Shown piece by piece: positions 60,313-64,000 of a stretch of 64,000 nt of DNA. The DNA is taken from contig JAWKHJ010000006.1 in NCBI GenBank assembly GCA_041394905.1, forward strand, positions 186,001 through 250,000, written 5' to 3'. Made by a program: the position numbers and the translations under genes. The stretch is from RI-231 sp041394905 (GTDB lineage: Bacteria > Acidobacteriota > Terriglobia > Bryobacterales > UBA6623). Positions within the stretch are counted from its first letter, which is position 1. The number at the start of each line of letters is the position of its first letter. The notes beneath the pieces were generated by a model that worked only from the letters and a program-made list of their open reading frames with translations, was not told the origin of the DNA and made no database searches.

Positions 60313-60448
60313 CGGAACAGCTGCTGCGTTGCACTTTTCAGATTGGGGCCATAGGCCGTTTCGGTCAATGGTACAGGCGTCCCAGAGGCCTCGGAGCCTC
60401 CCCAGTCGAAAAGCTGGGAGACCCGGCCCGGCGTTTCTCCATGCAGCA

Positions 60449-61477
60449 TTAGTGCAGAACCGCGAGCGCTCCACGTACGAGAAGGTAGGTCAGCGCCCCC
60501 ACCGCGATCGTGGCGGGTAGGGTCAACACCCAAGCCCAGACGATCTCACGAGCCTTGTGCCAACGGACCGCGCGCAGGCTGCGGACCGTACCCACGCCCG
60601 CGATGGCTCCCGCGATCGTGTGTGTGGTGGACGCCGGCACGCCTAGATGCGCTGCGAACAGCACTGTCGCCGCGCCCCCCGTTTCAGCGCAGAAGCCGCC
60701 CATGGGGTTGAGCCGCGTCAGGCGGTGGCCCATCGTTCGAATGACTTTCCAGCCACCCATCAACGTGCCGAGCGCGATGGAGGCGTGCGCCGCAAAGATC
60801 ACCCACAAAGGGACCTCGAGCGTCTTGACATAGCCCGCCGCGAGCAGCGGGCTCACGATGATGCCCATCGTCTTCTGTGCGTCGTTCGAGCCGTGCGCAA
60901 AGCTGAACAGCGCTGACGATACGAGCTGCAGGTGGCGGAAATACCCGTTCATCTGGTGCGGCGTCTTACGGCGGAAGGCCCACGTGGTCGCGACCATCAG
61001 CAACCCGCCGCCCAACATGCCCAACAACGGGGCGATCACGATGAAGGCGATCATCGACCACCAGCCGCTGCCGATCAAGGCACCCAGCGCTCCGCCCAGA
61101 CCGTCGCGCAGGGAGGCGTGGGCCATGGCCGCCCCTCCATAACCGCCGACGAGAGCATGCGAGGCGCTGATCGGCATGCCCAGGTGCGACGCCAACCAGG
61201 TCCACGAGATTGCCCCCACCAGGCCGCACAGCACCACGGTTTGCGTCACGTATTCCTGGTTGACCATGCCTCCGCCGATGGTCTTCGCCACTTCGGTGCC
61301 GAACGCAAAGGCCGAAACGAAATTGAAAAACGCAGCCCATGCGACAGCTTGTAGAGGCGTGAGGACCCGGGTCGCGACGATGGTAGCGATCGAGTTGGCT
61401 GCGTCGTTGAACCCGTTGAGGAAATCGAAGATCAGCGCCAGCGCGACGATGAGGACGACCAGTTGAAGCTCGCTCAT
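60449..61477 (-). CDS. pit: Low-affinity inorganic phosphate transporter (PiT family)
   Basis: Inner-membrane metal-phosphate/proton symporter, 342 residues, about ten hydrophobic helices. Both PiT signatures are present: FLNGFNDAANSIATIVATRV near the N-terminus and FSFAHGSNDAQKTMGIIVSP in the middle, with PISASHALVGGYGGAAMAHA and GVPASTTHTIAGAIAGVGTV as the two inverted ASH/STTH repeats. No break. It begins 7 bases after the DUF47 gene ends, an arrangement in which the DUF47 protein controls transporter activity. Confidence 0.94.
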   Translation of the reverse strand: MSELQLVVLIVALALIFDFLNGFNDAANSIATIVATRVLTPLQAVAWAAFFNFVSAFAFGTEVAKTIGGGMVNQEYVTQTVVLCGLVGAISWTWLASHLGMPISASHALVGGYGGAAMAHASLRDGLGGALGALIGSGWWSMIAFIVIAPLLGMLGGGLLMVATTWAFRRKTPHQMNGYFRHLQLVSSALFSFAHGSNDAQKTMGIIVSPLLAAGYVKTLEVPLWVIFAAHASIALGTLMGGWKVIRTMGHRLTRLNPMGGFCAETGGAATVLFAAHLGVPASTTHTIAGAIAGVGTVRSLRAVRWHKAREIVWAWVLTLPATIAVGALTYLLVRGALAVLH

Positions 61478-61484
61478 CGTCGTC

Positions 61485-62099
61485 TCAGGAGTTTTTGAGC
61501 CGAATTTCTTCGATCAGGTACGAGAGGTCTTCGAAGCGGTCCGTCGCGGTCTCGAGTCGGTCGTAGATCTGCTGGTGAGTCAGCAGCGTCCGAGTGTCGG
61601 CGTCAGAAGCGAACAGCTCGCGCATGGCGACGCGGTATGTCTGGTCGGCTTCGAGCTCGATGCGGCGAATCTCCGCGAGTGCTTCCGGTGCATTTTGCTC
61701 CTTCGCGAGTGCTTCCACAGCCCCGCGCAAGGCGTTCGCGCTGCGCGCGCACGCCTTGGCCAACTCCCGCATCGGCGCACGCGGAGGATTGAGCTGATAG
61801 ATCCGGCAGCGCTCCCCGAGGCCGGAGAAGCAGTCGAGGAGCGCGTTCAGCGCGACCGCCAGGCGGTGGATGTCTTCTGGGTCGAACGGCGTGATAAAGC
61901 TTTGCGCGAGCAGTTCGACGGTATGGTGCAGGCAGGCGTCGCCCTTCTGCTCCAACTCGTCGAGCTGCGTGATAGCGTGGGGCCAATCCGGCGTATCGAG
62001 ATCAAAAGCAGCCGAGAGCGCAGCCGCGGACGCGACAATTCGCTCAGCTTGTTCGACGAACAGTTCATAGAACCGCTCGTCGCGAGGTAGCAGTCCCAT
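61485..62099 (-). CDS. DUF47 / PhoU-like Pit accessory protein
   Basis: 204-residue helical bundle of the DUF47 family, related to PhoU. ATG 62099 gives MGLLPRDERFYELFVEQAER, which is the conserved start; other marks are ITQLDELEQKGDACLHHTVE, PFDPEDIHRLAVALNALLDC and IRRIELEADQTYRVAMRELF. The acidic E/D-x-x-x-D pairs for metal clusters are visible. Coupled to pit. A longer frame reaching to 62927 is antisense-like to the dehydrogenase and is not part of the gene. Confidence 0.92.
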   Translation of the reverse strand: MGLLPRDERFYELFVEQAERIVASAAALSAAFDLDTPDWPHAITQLDELEQKGDACLHHTVELLAQSFITPFDPEDIHRLAVALNALLDCFSGLGERCRIYQLNPPRAPMRELAKACARSANALRGAVEALAKEQNAPEALAEIRRIELEADQTYRVAMRELFASDADTRTLLTHQQIYDRLETATDRFEDLSYLIEEIRLKNS

Positions 62100-62158
62100 A
62101 GGCTTTCGGGCTCTCGAAACTGCTAGAGCACCGCGAGTCCAGTGTAGCGCCGCTGGAG

Positions 62159-63193
62159 TTATGGATTCAGGATGACCTTGGTCAGGTTTGGTTCCCGCCC
62201 GTAGAGTCGCGCGAAAAAGTCCGGGCCAGTCTCGAGCGGTCCGGTGGCGGAAATCATCGGGTCGACCTTGATCGCCCCGCGAGCCATCAGCTCCAGGCAC
62301 GCCGGATAGTCGTTGGCCGAGGCGCAGGATCCGTACACGGTGATTTCCCGCGTCACAACGGATTGCAGACCGAGCTCGACAGTCGGCGTAATGTTTCCGA
62401 TCAATGTCACCGCGCCGCCCTTGCGGACCGAATCGAGGCACATTTTCACGGTCGGCGTAGCGCCCACGGCTTCCAGCGCAACATCGACGCCGCGCCCCTC
62501 TGTTTGTTCCTTGACGAAGTCGGCGACGTTCGTATTTCCGGAGTTGACGACCTCGTCCGCGCCCAGTTTGCGCGCAAGCTCCAGCCGGTCGTCGGCTAAG
62601 TCCGTCACGATGATCTTTCCGCATCCGGCCGTGCGCAAAGCCTGAAGAGTCAGCAGGCCGATCATGCCCGCGCCGACCACCAGCGCAGTGTCTCCCAACT
62701 GCAACGGCGTGATGTCCACTGCATGCACGGCCACCGAGACGGGCTCCACCATCGCGGCGTGGTCGAACGACAGGCCTTCTGGGATCGAGTAAACGATGTG
62801 CTCGGGTACGTTGACAAACTCGGCGAACGCGCCATTCCGGGTATATTCCCCGCAAGAAACGCCCAACACGCGCCGGTCGTCGCACAGGTTCGGACGGCCG
62901 CGGCGGCAGTAATAGCACTTGCCGCACGAGATCATCGAATCGAACGTGACGCGGTCGCCTTCGCGGAAGCGTGTGACGGCCGATCCGACCTTCGCGACGA
63001 CGCCGGCGGCCTCGTGCCCCATGATCACCGGCGGGATGCGCCGGCCCGACGAGCCGTCGTAGCCGTGGACGTCGCTGCCGCAGATGCCGCAGGAGTGCAC
63101 GCGCACCAGGAGCTCGTTGTCCGCGAGCGCCGGTTCGGCGTAGTCATCGACGAGGGTAAATTTCTTGTAGTCTTCAAGGACGAGGGCTTTCAT
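62159..63193 (-). CDS. Zinc-dependent medium-chain alcohol/polyol dehydrogenase
   Basis: 344 residues from ATG 63193 (upstream frame at 63226 lacks support). Catalytic zinc ligands in CGICGSDVHGYDG (Cys) and VIMGHEAAGV (His-Glu); structural zinc Cys cluster CGKCYYCRRGRPNLC; NAD-binding GAGMIGLLTLQALR with ITVTDLADDRLELA-type beta-2 Asp. The layout matches L-iditol/sorbitol and threonine dehydrogenases. No sugar-transport partner is adjacent. Divergent from the small peptide gene. Confidence 0.94.
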   Translation of the reverse strand: MKALVLEDYKKFTLVDDYAEPALADNELLVRVHSCGICGSDVHGYDGSSGRRIPPVIMGHEAAGVVAKVGSAVTRFREGDRVTFDSMISCGKCYYCRRGRPNLCDDRRVLGVSCGEYTRNGAFAEFVNVPEHIVYSIPEGLSFDHAAMVEPVSVAVHAVDITPLQLGDTALVVGAGMIGLLTLQALRTAGCGKIIVTDLADDRLELARKLGADEVVNSGNTNVADFVKEQTEGRGVDVALEAVGATPTVKMCLDSVRKGGAVTLIGNITPTVELGLQSVVTREITVYGSCASANDYPACLELMARGAIKVDPMISATGPLETGPDFFARLYGREPNLTKVILNP

Positions 63194-63303
63194 AAGGGGT
63201 TCCGCTAAAGGCCAATCGTAGCGCAAACCGGGAGTACCCGAGGGTGTTAGGGCGTTCGACGGAGTTGACGAGTCGCAGGTCGAAGGCCACAGTAGAATTC
63301 AGG

Positions 63304-63498
63304 ATGAAGACTTCAATGACGGAGCTGATTACGCCTGCCCCACAGGCGGCTCCGACGGCTAAAATCGCCGATTCGGGCCTGAAGAACTTGGCCGAAGCTG
63401 TTGGCAACGCCCCGCGCGTGGCGATCGGTCCGCCGCCGGAGAAGGTTCCGTTGCATGACCCGAAGTTGTGGTCGACGATGTTCGGCCTCTGGGGCTGA
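63304..63498 (+). CDS. Small protein of unknown function
   Basis: 64 residues from ATG 63304: a Pro/Ala-rich N-terminal part (MKTSMTELITPAPQAAPTAK), then SGLKNLAEAVGNAPRVAIGP, and a Trp-rich end PKLWSTMFGLWG. A longer open frame reaches back to 63244. The ribosome site is poor (CAGGA). It lies 2 bases before the stop of the convergent DUF1552 gene. No family recognised, and it could be spurious. Confidence 0.4.
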   Translation: MKTSMTELITPAPQAAPTAKIADSGLKNLAEAVGNAPRVAIGPPPEKVPLHDPKLWSTMFGLWG

Positions 63499-63500
63499 GC

Positions 63501-64000
63501 CTAAAGCAACTTCAACCGGCCGCTCGAGTCGCCTAGATCGTCGAGCGGGGCGCCCAGGTAATCCAGCAACGTCAGGTGCAGGTTCGTGATCGGCGTCCCT
63601 TTCTCGTAGCGGACGTGCTTTCCGCCGCGCCCTAGCGCCTTCGCGCCGGCTAGAAGTGTCGGCAAGTTGTCGTGATCGTGGACATTCGGGTCGCCGAGCG
63701 CCGCGCCGTAGATCGCCGCCGTATGATCGAGCAGCGTCCCGTCGCCGTCTTGCCTGGCATTCATGCGATCGAGGAAATAGGCGAACTGCGCGACGTGAAA
63801 CTCGTTGATCTTCGCCACCTTTTCCACGAGATCCGGCTTCTCACGGTGATGCGTGCAAGAGTGGTGCGCCTCCGGCACGCCTGCCTCGGGGTAAGTTTGT
63901 AGCCCGCCCTCGCGCGCCAGCATGAAGGTGATCACGCGGGTCGTGTCCGACGCAAAGGCCAATTCGCAGAGGTCGAACATCAGCCGCGCGTGCTCGCGGT
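63501..64000 (-). CDS. DUF1552 family protein, N-terminus beyond window
   Basis: The C-terminal 166 residues are visible. They match the DUF1552 pattern: HARLMFDLCELAFASDTTRV, the HH/SHH-like AHHSCTHHREKPDLVEKVAK, INEFHVAQFAYFLDRMNARQ, DGTLLDHTAAIYGAALGDPN and NLPTLLAGAKALGRGGKHVR, ending near LLDYLGAPLDDLGDSSGRL. DUF1552 proteins are exported and in Planctomycetes, Acidobacteria and Myxobacteria usually pair with large cytochrome-domain (DUF1592/DUF1588/DUF1587) proteins, expected just outside the window. Frame is open to the last base. Confidence 0.93.
   Translation of the reverse strand, partial: REHARLMFDLCELAFASDTTRVITFMLAREGGLQTYPEAGVPEAHHSCTHHREKPDLVEKVAKINEFHVAQFAYFLDRMNARQDGDGTLLDHTAAIYGAALGDPNVHDHDNLPTLLAGAKALGRGGKHVRYEKGTPITNLHLTLLDYLGAPLDDLGDSSGRLKLL

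Noticed and set aside
60018..60533. Minus-strand frame through the spermidine-synthase-like end and the gap after it
   Set aside because: Partly looks codon-like, but overlaps a certain gene and has no support beyond openness.
1..64000. CRISPR arrays, tRNA, rRNA, insertion sequences
   Set aside because: No regular repeats with spacers, no cloverleaf with CCA-type end and no transposase frame were recognised by eye; a scan with tRNAscan-SE and ISEScan would settle it.

Overview
The window is GC-rich, densely coding and contains no rRNA, tRNA or CRISPR that I can recognise. The best taxonomic fit is an Acidobacteriota heterotroph, probably Bryobacterales (Solibacter-like). The reasons are a C-terminal domain of the Solibacter-expanded TIGR03437 type (33.6-35.3 kb), an Oar-like TonB-dependent receptor with an N-terminal carboxypeptidase-regulatory domain, two secreted sulfatases, a DUF1552 protein, many Tat- or Sec-exported beta-propeller proteins, and an lptCA-lptB-rpoN-hpf cluster. 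This placement is inference from gene content, not from a marker phylogeny.

Many genes are split by one-base frame changes. Where homology makes the intended frame obvious, the error falls in a homopolymer: AAAA for AAA at 21101, TTTT for TTTTT at 32369, C for CC at 23695, CCCC for CCC at 47955, CC for CCC at 51024. The simplest reading is that this is unpolished assembly sequence and that most of these genes are intact in the organism. I therefore annotate such genes as single loci spanning all their frames.

Layout. 0-5.5 kb: sucrose synthase (cut by the window edge), ribosomal protein S21 with its terminator, a small LEA-like lipoprotein, and an overlapping pair of a TIM-barrel isomerase and an EEP hydrolase. 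5.5-13 kb: PQQ-like propeller, 2-hydroxyacid dehydrogenase, unknown secreted protein, NHL propeller, a MocA/XdhC molybdenum-cofactor pair, and sulfatase 1. 13-15.2 kb: two tandem degenerate receiver domains and an NHL protein. 15.2-20 kb: one giant secreted protein of about 1,585 residues with two CxxCH haem motifs, a squalene-cyclase-like alpha/alpha domain, HEAT repeats and a malectin-like region. 20.3-22.3 kb: a small membrane protein translationally coupled to a PAS-GGDEF-EAL enzyme. 22.3-26 kb: methyltransferase, FeoA/FeoB, cold-shock protein. 26-33.6 kb: lipoprotein, S55-type peptidase with permuted motif order, propeller protein, and a 990-residue BNR-PHP protein. 33.6-38.4 kb: tandem laminin-like secreted proteins, sugar nucleotidyltransferase, unknown secreted protein, MscL.

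38.6-47.8 kb carries a TadZ/CpaE-like ATPase, a coiled-coil lipoprotein, and a minus-strand run lptCA fusion - lptB - M28 peptidase - rpoN - hpf, which links lipopolysaccharide export, sigma-54 and ribosome hibernation. 47.8-54.9 kb holds sulfatase 2, a second hydroxyacid dehydrogenase, msrB and the Oar-like outer-membrane receptor. 55-60.3 kb holds a second GGDEF protein with a degenerate EAL domain, an SDR oxidoreductase and a membrane-fused spermidine-synthase-like protein. 60.4-64 kb holds a phosphate transporter with its DUF47 partner, a zinc alcohol dehydrogenase, a 64-residue peptide and the edge-truncated DUF1552 protein. The secretome (sulfatases, receptor, propellers, haem protein) suggests a polymer-degrading surface lifestyle with cyclic-di-GMP control.
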